Assembly: GCF_905220565.1 (NCBI RefSeq)
Contig: NC_059402.1
Span: forward strand, 16,555,501 to 16,619,500
Direction of reading: 5' to 3'
Origin: Melitaea cinxia
Taxonomy: Eukaryota; Arthropoda; Insecta; Lepidoptera; Nymphalidae
DNA: 64,000 nucleotides
Positions 41,321 through 52,124 of this stretch are shown here, in pieces. The translations under genes were made by a program, and so were the position numbers. Positions within the stretch are counted from its first letter, which is position 1, and every line of letters starts with the position of its first letter. The notes beneath the pieces were generated by a model, which saw only the letters and a program-made list of their open reading frames with translations, had not been told where the DNA came from and did no database searches.

Positions 41321-41480
41321 TGTAATGTATGTAGATTTCAGGTAGAAACACATTTTCTATTTGTATAAATAGGGGGTATGTCGAACTTGCTTTTTGGAGT
41401 CGCAATAAACGGTCAATCAAGTGCTAACGTGTGTTTCCTTTGTTCCTAGTAATAAATATATTACGGCTAGATATTTCTCA
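41321..41480 (+). repeat. 5' LTR
   Basis: Contains a TATA-like box 'tataaat' (41364-41370) and an AATAAA-type polyadenylation signal (41404-41409). Exact copy of 45767-45926. Confidence 0.95.
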
Positions 41481-41481
41481 G

Positions 41482-41495
41482 TGGCGACGAGTGGA
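41482..41495 (+). promoter_or_regulatory. Primer binding site
   Basis: 'tggcgacgag' begins one base after the LTR. It looks complementary to the 3' end of a serine tRNA (ending ...CTCGTCGCCA), the primer used by many Mag-like elements; the tRNA match is from memory. Confidence 0.65.
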
Positions 41496-41542
41496 CTTAC
41501 GCATCTTATAAAATTATTACATATTAGTGTTATAATATAAAA

Positions 41543-44500
41543 ATGTCGATCGGTAAAATCGCGGAATTTAATGTGCGGTCGGACAATTGGCGGTTATATG
41601 TGGAGCGTCTAGAACAGTATTTTATTGTTAATAAGATAGCGAGCGAGCTAAAAGTACCAACGCTAATCACCGTAGTCGGATTAGAGTGCTACGAATTATT
41701 GGTAGATTTGTGTACCCCAGACAAACCGTCATCTAAAACTTTCGAACAGTTGACTAAAATTCTAGAAAAACACTTGCAACCCAAGCCGAGTGTTTTAGCA
41801 GAACGTTTTAAGTTTCGACATAGGAAGCAAGTGAGCGGTGAATCGTTAGCGGAATATGTAGCTGTGTTAAAAAAACTGTCTAAAACCTGTGAGTTCGGGA
41901 CGTGGTTGGAAGAAAGCCTGAGGGATCAATTTGTATGCGGTATACAGTGTGAAGCGATACGGCAGCGTTTATTTCAAGAGGATCATCTCGATTTTTCGAA
42001 AGCGTATCGTTTGGCCGTCAGCATGGAGGCAGCTGAGAAGGATGCAGCGGCAGTGGAGAGTCAGGCTGTGGCGTCGGGCGGAGTGCCGGCGGTGACGGCA
42101 GTGTGTCGGGCGGCAGTAGCGGCCGCAGCGAGACCGTCGGCCACGAGCGGTGCGCTCGGCCGGCGCGCGGAGCGGACAGCGGCGGCGAGACCGTCGGCCA
42201 CGAGCGGAGAGCTCGGCCGGCGCGCGGAGCGGACAGCGGCGGCGGCGGAGTCGTCGCGGTGGCAGGCGGCGGCCGGAGCGCGCTGTCGCGCCTGTGGCGG
42301 TCGGCACGGCGGGTTACCGTGCAGGTTTACGCGCTATGTGTGCAGGGCGTGCAAGCAGCAAGGGCACCTGCAGCGGGTCTGTCCTAATGTGACGGGCGCT
42401 TATAACATCGAGACGGGAAATACGATGAAAGCGGCAACGTCTACAGATAGCGAAGAGAGTGATGAGGTAATAGTAGTTGAACTAAACCAATTAGCTTTAG
42501 AACAATGTAAACCATTCATGGTGACCTTGAATGTTCAAAATAAAGCCATTTCCATGGAATGTGATACGGGTAGTGCAGTGTCATGTATAAGTAGTGAATT
42601 TTATAAAAAATATTTATATGATTTAAAATTAAACGATTGTAAATTGATTTTAAAATACTATACGGGGGAGACGGTGCGCCCGGTCGGGGTCATTAGACCT
42701 CTGGTTAAATACCGCGAGCAGGAAAAATATTTGGACCTATATGTGGTACGTGATGCTAAGTCTGCTTTATTGGGGAGGCAATGGTTGTTAGAATTAAATA
42801 TAAAATTACCTAAACTAAAAATTGATGCAGTGAATTATATAACAAATAATAATTTTAATATGAATGATTTCAGTTCCAAATATTGTGAAGTATTTGCGGA
42901 GGGCCTCGGACGGTTCACCGGTGGCGCGGCGAGTATTCACATACGCGAGGGAGCGCGGCCGGTGTTCATGCGTGCGCGCCCGCTGGCGTACGCGCTGCGC
43001 GAGCCGGTGGAGCGCGCGCTTGAGCAGATGGTGCGCGATGGCATCCTCACACCTGTCGAGCGCTCGGACTGGGCCACGCCGATAGTGCCAGTTATGAAGA
43101 AAGACGGTTATGTACGGATTTGCGCTGATTACAAATTAACTCTCAATAAGGTAATCGAGATTGACCGTTACCCGCTACCTCGTACGGAAGACTTGCTCGC
43201 ACGGTTACACGGGGGCGAGTTGTTTACTAAGATAGACCTTTCACAGGCCTACGCACAGATTGAATTAGATGATAGTAAGAAATATACAGTAATTAATACG
43301 CACAAGGGACTTTTTATGTTTAATCGTTTAGTGTTCGGGTTATCGTCTAGCCCAGGCATTTTTCAAAAACGGTTGGAGCAATTATTTTCTGATTTACCAT
43401 ACGTAGGAGTATTTTTAGATGATATTATAATAACGGGACGGAATAATCAAGAACATGTTGAGAATTTACATAAAGTATTTGAGCGTTTAAAAGTTAGCGG
43501 TCTCAAGGTAAAGAAAGATAAATGTGAATTCTTCCAAGAGTCAATTTGTTACTTGGGGCATGTTATTAATAAACGAGGTATACATACTAACCCTGAAAAG
43601 GTTAAGGCTATTGTTAACACTCCCGCACCCACCACTGTATCTGAGCTTAGGTCTTTCATAGGTATGGTCATGTATTACGCTAAGTTTGTAAAAAATGTTA
43701 GTACTATTTTAGCACCGCTATACAATTTACTGCGAGCTAATGTCAAATTCATATGGACTAAGGAATGTGAAAGGGCCTTTCATTGTATAAAGGAAAAACT
43801 AAGTTCTAGCGAAGTATTGGTGCATTACTCAAGCGACTTGCCGCTAATACTGACGGCGGACGCGAGCGGTGTAGGGGTAGGGGCCGTCATCTCACACAGT
43901 ACTCCCGAGGGCGAACGGCCTATAGCTTATGCATCGCGCTCATTAACGGCAGCCGAACGGGCGTACTCACAGATTGATAGGGAAGCTTTAGGAATAGTAT
44001 ATGGAATCAGAAAATTTCATCAATATCTGTATGGTCGGCGTTTCACATTAAGAACAGACCATAAGCCACTTACTTATATTTTTGGTAATAAAACAGGCAT
44101 TCCGATCATGGCTGCTTCGCGGTTGCAGAGATGGGCGGTGTTGTTGGCGGGATATAATTATGAGATAGAGTACGTGTCGTCACAAAAAAACTGTGCGGAT
44201 GCGTTGTCCAGGCTGCCGCAGTGCGGTGTCACGGATAAAAAGATCAAAGAAAGTACGTACTTAAATTTTGTGGAAACATTCTTGCCCGTGACTAATGACG
44301 ATATAAGAACGGCTACTAGCAGGGACGCATTACTTAGTAAAATAGTTTATTACGTTCATTCTGGATGGCCTTGGACCTGCCCGGAGGGTGAAGAATACAA
44401 GCCATATTATAATAAGCGTAATGAAATATATATAGATCGAGGATGTTTAATGTGGGGCTATAGGGTTATAGTACCAGCAGCGTTACGTAGTGTAGTATTG

Positions 44501-45649
44501 AAGCAACTTCACGCTAGTCACATGGGTATAGTTAAAACTAAGGGTATAGCGCGGAGTTACGTATGGTGGCCGAACATAGATGTCGATGTGGAAACCGTGT
44601 GCAGGCAATGCGAAACATGCGCGGCAGAGGCCCAGGCACCTCCACGCGCTCCTCCAAGTCCTTGGACTTACGATTTGCGTCCGTGGAGTAGAATTCATTT
44701 AGATTTCCTAGGCCCTTTAGGGGGTAAAACATTTTTAATATTAATCGATTCCAGTAGTAAATGGCTGGAAATATTTGAAATGCCTCGAATGAACGCTACA
44801 TCGGTTATAAAAATGGTAAGGGCAACGTTTGCACGTTTCGGCTTACCGACCGAGGTCGTGTCGGACCGTGGGCCACCTTTTACGAGTCACGAGTTCAGAG
44901 ACTTCTTAGTAAGAAATGGTGTCCGTCAATCGTTTTCACCGGTTTATCACCCTTCATCCAATGGGGCCGCGGAAAATGCAGTGAAGCTTTGCAAGCGGGT
45001 GATTAAAAAGGCCATGCGGGAGGCAGTCGATGTAGACGCTGCTCTTCAAACCTTTCTGCTGTCATATCGAAATAGCGTGCATAGTAGTACCGGTGAAAGC
45101 CCTTCCATGTTGCTTCAAAAGCGTATTCTTCGTTCTCGGTTGGATCTCCTAAGAGGCGAACGTGCCCGTGAGGACAGCGTGCGGGACGCACAGGCGCGCC
45201 AAGTACAATATGCGGGGGGTGTGCCACGTAACTTACACGTAGGAGACCAAGTTATGGCTAGGGGCTATGGCGGTAATGATAAATGGCTAGACGGTACGAT
45301 AATAAGTAGAGAGGGGTCCCAAAGGTACATTGTCGAAAGCGGTAACGGTCAGAAGTTCCATAGACATATTGATCAAATAAAGCGCAAATCCCGTTATTCG
45401 GGAAGGTTGAGCTCGGCAGGTGAGGGGGAGGTCGTCGCACAACCAGATGATAAAGATAACCTGGAATTAAATAATGGAATACCAGAAAATTGTATCGGTG
45501 GGGAGGATGATAACGGTAGGGCTGATAAGCAGGTAGATGACCTTGCACTAAATGAACCTTGTTCATCTAATGGTTGTTCACCCCAGTCACCGCTGAACCG
45601 TCCTAAGCGCCAAAGAAAACCTGTTATTAGATACGGAATAGATGTTTAA
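41543..45649 (+). CDS. Gag-Pol polyprotein of a Ty3/Gypsy retrotransposon
   Basis: 1368 residues in one frame with no frameshift between Gag and Pol. Order seen: Gag capsid-like region (about 1-170); an Ala/Arg-rich linker with a 19-residue tandem duplication (about 196-233); two zinc knuckles (first from C248-x2-C251-x3-H-x4-C; second from C267-x2-C-x4-H-x4-C); aspartic protease with D341-T-G-S; reverse transcriptase with active site F-L-D626-D627; RNase H ('LTADASGVG'); integrase zinc region starting H990 with the pair C-x2-C; integrase catalytic D1054, D1108 and E1144, the last two exactly 35 apart; and a C-terminal region with 'RHIDQIKRK' typical of Gypsy integrase tails. Length and order are normal. 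Start: first ATG after the primer site. The gag-linker segment is far more GC-rich than the rest. All catalytic residues are present. Confidence 0.95.
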   Translation: MSIGKIAEFNVRSDNWRLYVERLEQYFIVNKIASELKVPTLITVVGLECYELLVDLCTPDKPSSKTFEQLTKILEKHLQPKPSVLAERFKFRHRKQVSGESLAEYVAVLKKLSKTCEFGTWLEESLRDQFVCGIQCEAIRQRLFQEDHLDFSKAYRLAVSMEAAEKDAAAVESQAVASGGVPAVTAVCRAAVAAAARPSATSGALGRRAERTAAARPSATSGELGRRAERTAAAAESSRWQAAAGARCRACGGRHGGLPCRFTRYVCRACKQQGHLQRVCPNVTGAYNIETGNTMKAATSTDSEESDEVIVVELNQLALEQCKPFMVTLNVQNKAISMECDTGSAVSCISSEFYKKYLYDLKLNDCKLILKYYTGETVRPVGVIRPLVKYREQEKYLDLYVVRDAKSALLGRQWLLELNIKLPKLKIDAVNYITNNNFNMNDFSSKYCEVFAEGLGRFTGGAASIHIREGARPVFMRARPLAYALREPVERALEQMVRDGILTPVERSDWATPIVPVMKKDGYVRICADYKLTLNKVIEIDRYPLPRTEDLLARLHGGELFTKIDLSQAYAQIELDDSKKYTVINTHKGLFMFNRLVFGLSSSPGIFQKRLEQLFSDLPYVGVFLDDIIITGRNNQEHVENLHKVFERLKVSGLKVKKDKCEFFQESICYLGHVINKRGIHTNPEKVKAIVNTPAPTTVSELRSFIGMVMYYAKFVKNVSTILAPLYNLLRANVKFIWTKECERAFHCIKEKLSSSEVLVHYSSDLPLILTADASGVGVGAVISHSTPEGERPIAYASRSLTAAERAYSQIDREALGIVYGIRKFHQYLYGRRFTLRTDHKPLTYIFGNKTGIPIMAASRLQRWAVLLAGYNYEIEYVSSQKNCADALSRLPQCGVTDKKIKESTYLNFVETFLPVTNDDIRTATSRDALLSKIVYYVHSGWPWTCPEGEEYKPYYNKRNEIYIDRGCLMWGYRVIVPAALRSVVLKQLHASHMGIVKTKGIARSYVWWPNIDVDVETVCRQCETCAAEAQAPPRAPPSPWTYDLRPWSRIHLDFLGPLGGKTFLILIDSSSKWLEIFEMPRMNATSVIKMVRATFARFGLPTEVVSDRGPPFTSHEFRDFLVRNGVRQSFSPVYHPSSNGAAENAVKLCKRVIKKAMREAVDVDAALQTFLLSYRNSVHSSTGESPSMLLQKRILRSRLDLLRGERAREDSVRDAQARQVQYAGGVPRNLHVGDQVMARGYGGNDKWLDGTIISREGSQRYIVESGNGQKFHRHIDQIKRKSRYSGRLSSAGEGEVVAQPDDKDNLELNNGIPENCIGGEDDNGRADKQVDDLALNEPCSSNGCSPQSPLNRPKRQRKPVIRYGIDV
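42128..42241 (+). repeat. 57-bp tandem duplication in the gag linker
   Basis: 42128-42184 and 42185-42241 are near-identical and in frame, giving two 19-residue repeats starting RPSATSG. Very GC-rich, with only a few differences, so the duplication is recent or under exchange. Confidence 0.9.
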
Positions 45650-45755
45650 GTTCAATGATTGTGTTTTTGATTGAATTGTTCATTGATTGTATTTGTGTTT
45701 TATTATTTAGGTATTAAGTCTAATATGTACTTGTAATTATTTATAGTTGTAGTTT

Positions 45756-45766
45756 AAGTGGGGAGG
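45756..45766 (+). promoter_or_regulatory. Polypurine tract
   Basis: 'agtggggagg' ends immediately before the 3' LTR, the position from which plus-strand DNA synthesis starts in LTR elements. Confidence 0.75.
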
Positions 45767-45926
45767 TGTAATGTATGTAGATTTCAGGTAGAAACACATT
45801 TTCTATTTGTATAAATAGGGGGTATGTCGAACTTGCTTTTTGGAGTCGCAATAAACGGTCAATCAAGTGCTAACGTGTGTTTCCTTTGTTCCTAGTAATA
45901 AATATATTACGGCTAGATATTTCTCA
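45767..45926 (+). repeat. 3' LTR
   Basis: Identical to the 5' LTR over all 160 bases and followed by the target duplication AAAAG. Confidence 0.95.
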
Positions 45927-46069
45927 AAAAGAAGTTGTCTTGAGATGACCAAATGATGAATACCTAACGAAACTTTTAAAATATAATAAGCAGACGATTT
46001 CCTTAGATATGAAACATGTTTTTAGGATTCGGAAATAATAAGGTTTTTAAAAACGTCCAGACTACGAAA

Positions 46070-46225
46070 AATAAGAAGAAGAAGAAGAAGTGCACTTTAT
46101 TGTGCATAAAAGTTATAGTACACAGGTATCTTAAAAAATTAAAAACTTGCAAAATAATAATATGCACAAAGGCGGTCTTATCGCTAGGAAAGCGTTTTTT
46201 TACCACAACCTTGGGGTAGAGGAGA
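46070..46225 (-). mobile_element. LINE 3' UTR fragment with (AAG)n tail
   Basis: On +: (aag)n, 'tgcactttattgtgcataa', 'aaggcggtcttatcgctag'. Same family as 24637-24850 and 52125-52702. The two overlapping 67-codon frames are not genes. Confidence 0.65.
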
Positions 46226-46479
46226 TTTTAAAACAAAACAAAGTAGGGTCATCAAAAAGGCAAAACAAAGTGAATCCTACAATCTAATAATATATTAATA
46301 GTTATATACATAAATAAATACACAAATTAATACATCCCCATTACATTATGTTAAATAACCAAATGCCCCATAAATAAATAAATAGACAAATTAATACATA
46401 CCCATTACATTATGTTAAATACCCAAATGCCCTATATAAAAAATAGTCGCGCGCTCGGATTGAGCCCACGACCGCATAA

Positions 46480-46570
46480 AAAGATGAAGTATCTCAGCCT
46501 GACAGAAGATTACAGCTAAATAAAACTACTTTTGAGTAGTTACTTTGGGAGGGTTGGTTCTAGTTTGAAA
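46480..46570 (+). mobile_element. Element G remnant
   Basis: 'gaagtatctcagcctgacag', 'aagattacagctaaataaa'; central part only, strongly diverged. Confidence 0.45.
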
Positions 46571-47130
46571 TGCCCGTTGTCGCTGGCGTCCATAGGGATC
46601 CGCCGATATCCGTCTTTATAGTCGTATCAAAATGAGTCAAACAGTTGCTGGAACCACTACGCTATCATGTCGTCGAAAACAAACGTGATGGATTATTATT
46701 TATTTAACTTTGACCTTTTATATGAATTCGTTTCCGAAAATTACGGACAGGACTAAATTATCAATCAATTAATTAGGTTTAATGGCTTTCTGTCGTATCA
46801 GTGGGCACGGTTATTTCGCTAAATTTCACGTAGAATGGGGAAGATACAAAAGAAATGACTGGTGTGATTGAAATAGTGAAACTATATTATTAAAATAGTT
46901 ATACGATGTTCGAAATTCAACTTTCATTGTCAACGTCTATCAGACGTAAGGTTTTGTGGTCGTTTACAAAATCGTAAAATGTGACACTGAAAATAATCGC
47001 TATAAATATCAATCAATAAATAATATTAATTAATAAAAAAAAGAAACAAGAAATGGAGTTATGAAATAGCCAACTATAATCTGAGGAACTTTTGTATGTA
47101 TGAGAATTAATAATATTTTATATATTAATC
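46571..47130. other. No gene seen
   Basis: AT-rich, nothing recognised. Confidence 0.4.
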
Positions 47131-47135
47131 ACATT

Positions 47136-47485
47136 TATAACCAGATTTTGATAATTCTTTTTTTGTTGGAAGGGAGATACCCCAAGTGTAATACCATGAT
47201 AAGGAAGCAATGATCTAATGATGGGATCCCAGAGAAATCGAGGTAAACCCTCGAAAATCTGCATAACTTTTTACTGGGTGTACCGATTTTGATGATTTTT
47301 AATTTAATTGAAAGCCGATGTTTATCATGTGATCACATTTAAATTTCATCGAGATCTGATTACAACTTTTAAAGTAAATTTTCATAATGCGTATTTACTT
47401 GACAATTTTTTTCTACCTACATTGTACTACTTGTCGATGAAATTAAAGTCAGTTTTTTTTTCGTTTGCCAGCAAACACAATTATA
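47136..47485. mobile_element. Element C copy, left end missing
   Basis: Starts inside ('ccagattttgataattctt'), has 'tgatgggatcccagagaaa', 'ctgggtgtaccgattttg', and closes 'ttaaagtcagttttttttt' with the flank 'gccagcaaacacaatta'. A 114-codon frame across it is fortuitous. Confidence 0.7.
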
Positions 47486-47862
47486 CTTATTTCAATTTAT
47501 TTCCGTACTCATTACTATCTAATCGGCTAATAATTCAAAGAACCCAACACAGACATATAGTTACACAAACAAGTCATATAAAGTTTCACTCCAATGTTGA
47601 GGTGTTACTCTTATTAGAGGGAACTGGGTGCCGCAGCTTAACCACACCTTAACAAGGGTAAGGCTTCGTTTACCAACGCACAATAATTAATTGATGTTAC
47701 ATTTGAAATGCCTTTGTTTTGTTCATTCATATCCTTATTTGATATATGCATATAGATCAGTTATTACCTCCTCTGATTTATTGAAATTATCATCAAAAGT
47801 AACCATAGCACATATCCATGCACACATACTTTGGATATATCAAATTAAATATGTATTTGTAA

Positions 47863-48194
47863 TCATCATCATTCAGCCTATACAGTCCACTGCTGGACAT
47901 AGGCCTCCACAAGTTTACGCCTAAACGAACGTGAACTCATGTGTTTTGCCCATAGTCACCACGCTGGGCAGGCGGGTTTGTGACCGCAGTACTGGCTTTG
48001 TCCCACCGAAGACGCTGCTGCCCGTCTTCGGCCTGTGTATTTCAAAGCCAGCAGTTTAATGGTTATCCCGCCATCAGTCGGCTTTTTAAGTTCCAAGGTG
48101 GCAGTGGAACTGTGTTATCCCTTAGTTGCCTCTTACGACGCCCACGGGAAGAAAGGGTGTGACTATATTCTTTAGTACCGTAGCCACACAGTAC
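47863..48194 (-). mobile_element. Element R, full-length, with 10-bp target duplication
   Basis: Bordered by GTATTTGTAA at 47853-47862 and 48195-48204. On +: (tca)n tail, 'cagcctatacagtccactg', middle, and head 'ccgtagccacacagtac'. Clean ends as in 38104-38449. Confidence 0.9.
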
Positions 48195-48474
48195 GTATTT
48201 GTAAGTTCAGCGGTTTTTTGTAACGATTTCAAAATAGTTTCTCGATTTATAATACTTAATTCAAATTTCTATAAAATGATCGTTACGCAATAATGGTTTT
48301 TATGTGAAGCTGCCACTAATGCGAAGTGTAGATTCTTTTGAAAATATTCGCCAATAATCTCAAGTGTTAGTCTTTTAAGAATCGTCTATTCATTACTTCA
48401 GTCCGTCTATTATTAAAAACATTTCCTGCTTAAAAGTTAACGCTACTATTAACAGTGATACCAAGAAACTCACA

Positions 48475-48815
48475 CAGATACATACATACATACATATAAT
48501 CACGCCTCTTTCCCGTAGGGGTAGCCAGAGACCACTTCGTTTCACTTGCTACGATCATTACATACTGCTTTCGCTTCGTCCACTTTCATTATTCCCTTCA
48601 CACATGCTCTTCGGTTTAGGGTACTCTTGACCTGGCCTTTTTTCAAGACGTCCCTTATTTGGTCTCGGAATGTCCGCCTAGATCTACCCATTTCAACCCT
48701 TCAATCCACAATCGCCTTATACACTTTTTTTGTCAATCTTTCTTCACTCGTTCTCTCGACATGACCAAACCGCCTGAGCATACGTTTCTCAATTTTCTTT
48801 CAGATCACAACGATC
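48475..48815 (-). mobile_element. LINE-like 3' region with (ATAC)n tail
   Basis: On +: 'acatacatacatacatata', then 'atcacgcctctttcccgtag', 'gccagagaccacttcg', 'ctcgacatgaccaaaccgcc', 'gagcatacgtttctca'. It resembles the tail and decayed C-terminal coding part of an RTE-like LINE (minus sense) seen in many moths. The 72-codon frame is antisense. Confidence 0.55.
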
Positions 48816-48860
48816 CTCACACAAATAAATAACTAAATTTGTTGAAATAAAAACTTCTCG

Positions 48861-49700
48861 TACGATATTTCACATGCTACTCACTACTACATATACACCG
48901 TTCAATATTTACACACAGTCACACACATACACACCCACACACACATACACACAATTCCACCCGACTGATTAGAAGATACTGGTCAGTCGTGAAGCAATTG
49001 AAATCGGGCAATCCGAGTTGATTGTAAACCGCAGCCCAACTGCGTTCTCATTACATGCCGAGATTGACTGAACACATCGAGAAAGACGGGAAATTCAATA
49101 ATGGCAGACTAAATTTATTCGACGAATCAAAAGAGTTAAATTTCTCCGCTAGGATTAAATTTTAATGGCATTTGTCGCAATAATTAAAGCGTGAATGTTA
49201 TATGAAATGTTGTAGGTAAATTAGAATAAAGTGAAAATGAATACCAAAGGCCGTAAATGGTGATGGCGTTGAGAAAATAATGTGGTGTATTATGGTTATT
49301 TTTAAATGACATATCAATTTATACAACAATTAAATATGAAATTTGTTTAAAGGTTGTTGTTGAGTAATAACTATTGATAATTGATAAGACCGCCTTAACT
49401 TTTTTTAAGTCTACGTTGTATTTTTGTATCGTGTATTTAAAAAGTTTACAATTTGGTATGGTATGTGAAGTTTTTGTTTTGTAACAAAACAAAAAAAATA
49501 CTGAATGGGAACTCACTCTCACTAGTAAATGAATCCTATGTCGAAGGTTCGTAAATATCCTTAACATAAAGCACACCCAGATATCAACAAACATTGTTCT
49601 TACCTACACAAATACTGTATTGAAAATAGCTGTCAATTTTTTTGATTTATCTCATACTCTGCGCAATTTCCTTAATTTTTCTTATTTCATTAGAACATTC
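48861..49700. other. No gene seen
   Basis: Includes a CA-rich simple stretch at 48908-48958; otherwise AT-rich. A 91-codon frame on the minus strand has no domain. Confidence 0.4.
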
Positions 49701-49706
49701 TGCATA

Positions 49707-49790
49707 GTATTGGAAGACTTTCAAAAAAAGACGGACGAAAGGAATCGGTAAAGTCGTTCTCAAGTTATGACGAGACGTATTCATTTATAC
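49707..49790. repeat. Direct repeat, left copy (about 80 bp)
   Basis: 'agtattggaagactttcaa', 'ggacgaaaggaatcggtaaa', 'gttctcaagttatgacgaga'. Repeated at 50198-50277 on the other side of element R. Confidence 0.85.
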
Positions 49791-49855
49791 ATACAAATCA
49801 TTCTTCTAAGGATCTGTTGACCTACATAAAGATTGTAATCGGGTGCCAAAATAAT

Positions 49856-50197
49856 CATCACCACCATCATCATCACTTCAGCCTATCGCAGTCCACTGCT
49901 GGACATAGGCCTCCACAAAATCGCGCCAAAAATGGCATGAATTTGTGTGTTTGGCCGATAGTCATTACACTGAGCAGGCGGGTTGGTGACCGCAGGGCTG
50001 GCCTTGTCGCACCGAAGATGCGGCTGCTCGTCTTCGACCTATTTCAAAGCCAGCAGTTGGATGGCTATCCCGCCACCGGTCGGCTTTTTAAGTTCCAAGG
50101 TGGTAGCGGAACTGTGTTATGCCTTAGTCGCCTCTTACGATACCCACGGAAAGAGAGGGGGTGGCTATATTCTTTAGTACCGTAGCCACACAGTACA
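49856..50197 (-). mobile_element. Element R, full-length, between long direct repeats
   Basis: On +: 'catcaccaccatcatcatc', 'cagcctatcgcagtccactg', and on to 'ccgtagccacacagtac'. It sits between two copies of an ~80-bp sequence, far longer than a normal target duplication. Confidence 0.85.
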
Positions 50198-50277
50198 AAG
50201 TATTGGAAAATTTTCAAAAATGGACGAAAGGAATCGGTAAATTCGTTCTCAAGTTATGACGAGACAGTTCATTTAAA
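50198..50277. repeat. Direct repeat, right copy (about 80 bp)
   Basis: 'agtattggaaaattttcaa', 'ggacgaaaggaatcggtaaa', 'gttctcaagttatgacgaga', differing from the left copy by several bases and a short deletion. Confidence 0.85.
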
Positions 50278-50950
50278 AAAAAACATGTTGTAGATATATT
50301 ATTTTATTTATTATTTATTCTCTAACGTGTATTTTTATAACAACATTTCAGCAAATATCATAAGATCAAATTTCCCTGTACGCATGACGTTACAAAAAGA
50401 GATCTGTTGTTCTGTTTCGTTTTTTTGATTCTCTCTAATTGCAAGTTCGGTTCGAGGCTTTGTGTCTCGTATACTATCTGAAACACGCTTTAATTATATT
50501 TCCTTTGGTATTTTTAATCATTTTTATATTACAAAAGCTCGATATGACTATTTAAATTATCTTCACTTCTAACAAAACAAAAATATTAAGAATAATAAGA
50601 TGGTAATCAAATGATGTCTGTATATGAATAACATTCAGAAAATTTAATTTTAGGATGTCTCTATAGACGAAAAAAAAAAAGCGAAAATAATTGTTCTGGA
50701 ATTTGCGCCAAATCTTCGACATGAAATTCGATCCGTTTTGCACATTTGTTATTCTGAGAGTCAAACTTAAAATAATATAGTTGTTATTTAATCTTGACTT
50801 ACCGTCTAGAAGTAGAATTTATATTGCATAAATAGTTGTATTAAAATTGTAACTACGTCGTTTTAAATACACATTTCGAGTGTAATCGTGGTAAGAAACT
50901 AGTTATAATTTTTTTTATAAGTAGCTAAAATAATATCAGGATTTATTAAA
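50278..50950. other. No gene seen
   Basis: AT-rich, nothing recognised. Confidence 0.4.
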
Positions 50951-50952
50951 CA

Positions 50953-51290
50953 CTACCTATGCCTGCGACTTCGTCCGCGTGGAATTTAACAAAAAAGTTA
51001 TTATTCAGTTCGCAGAGTTATAAAATAAATTTCTAAAATAAAAGTAGCAGTAGTAGCTTAGTTGCTCCCTACTATATCAGCTAACTGGCAGTGAGTGTCC
51101 CGTCAAAATCGGTCTAGCCGTTTCAGAGATTAGCCGGAACAAAGAGACAGACATACAGACAAAAATTGTAAAATATGTTATTTTGGAATAGGTACCGGTG
51201 TATACATCCATGTGCATTTAGTAAAAAGCGGTAATTTTTATATTACAAACAGACACTCCAATTTTATTTATTTGTATAGATAGATAATCA
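50953..51290 (-). mobile_element. Helitron-like element
   Basis: On +: 'gcctgcgacttcgtccgcg', 'tcagctaactggcagtgag', 'tagccgtttcagagattag', 'acactccaattttatttatt', ending 'tgtatagata'. Inverse of 54221-54525. Confidence 0.7.
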
Positions 51291-51760
51291 ATTCTAAAAC
51301 AGACATTTCTCAGTCAAATAATTTGACCCGACGGCGGTCCAACTAGATTGACAGATTGATAATAAAAAAGCCACATGAAAACCATTTAACATTACTGAAA
51401 CCTGGATATTGCTGAAGTTATCTGTACTATTTTGGCATTATTGAAATCCCAAGGAAATCCAAATTAATACCGTTTAGTTCTTATTGTATAACTTTATCTA
51501 TTGAAATTAACTCGTTAAAATTAAATTTAACTAATTGTAAGGACTAGAAATAAATAATATGTAATAATTAGGGTAGCCCGTTAAGGTAGGACGTTATATA
51601 CTGATTGATTTCAGTAATAATTAAATTTCTTATTGATCCTGACTTTCCTAATTAAATATATTACCAATAAAATGGTTACTGTTTACATAATTATGTTAGT
51701 GAAATTTACTATCTGAGTTATAACAATTAGATTAAATCTAAAAACCTTAAATATATATAT
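51291..51760. other. No gene seen
   Basis: AT-rich, nothing recognised. Confidence 0.4.
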
Positions 51761-51768
51761 ATAATCAC

Positions 51769-51895
51769 TAAAAGGAGTCCCAAGTCCAAGCTTCCGAAGA
51801 TACTCCGAAGAAGTCCAAGCTTCCGAAGATACTGGCAGCGTTCCCCCTTTGAATAGCTAGACTAATTCTTTGTCCGAAGTAGCTGCTAGCTAATT
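51769..51895 (-). mobile_element. 5'-truncated relative of the RLE LINE 3' end
   Basis: Matches the reverse complement of about 5440-5540, but with 'caagcttccgaagatact' present twice (a local duplication of about 30 bases). Older than the copy at 12231-12367. Its 3' end also lies at the end of the ORF. Confidence 0.85.
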
Positions 51896-52124
51896 TCTTA
51901 TTACATAGTATAGCGCATTTAATGTCATCTAACTTTTAAGGAGATTACTAGATGTTAACTCAATGTGATTAGTGGTATAAATTAATAAGAAAATTAGTAA
52001 TATAAACCCATAATTGACATTAGATTTTTTTTGGGTAATATTATAGTACCTTATTTATTTTTGTAAGTCGTTTAATATTGTTCATTTAAATTGAAGTATT
52101 TTATTTATTTTACTTTTTTATTTA

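Larger units (their letters stand above)
41321..45926 (+). mobile_element. Complete Ty3/Gypsy-type LTR retrotransposon, 4606 bp
   Basis: Two LTRs of 160 bases, identical at every position, begin TG and end CA. They are bordered by AAAAG at 41316-41320 and 45927-45931. Between them are a primer-binding-site-like sequence (41482 on), one uninterrupted Gag-Pol ORF and a purine tract just before the 3' LTR. There is no envelope-like gene. The motifs and small LTRs fit the Mag-like branch of Gypsy elements (assignment from memory). Everything needed for retrotransposition appears intact. Confidence 0.95.

Noticed and set aside
42103..42392. Alternative frames over the GC-rich gag linker
   Set aside because: Arg-rich frames that exist only because the region is GC-rich; the Gag-Pol frame explains it.
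41321..45926. Endogenous retrovirus with an envelope gene
   Set aside because: The only ORF ends about 120 bases before the 3' LTR, leaving no room for an envelope gene.
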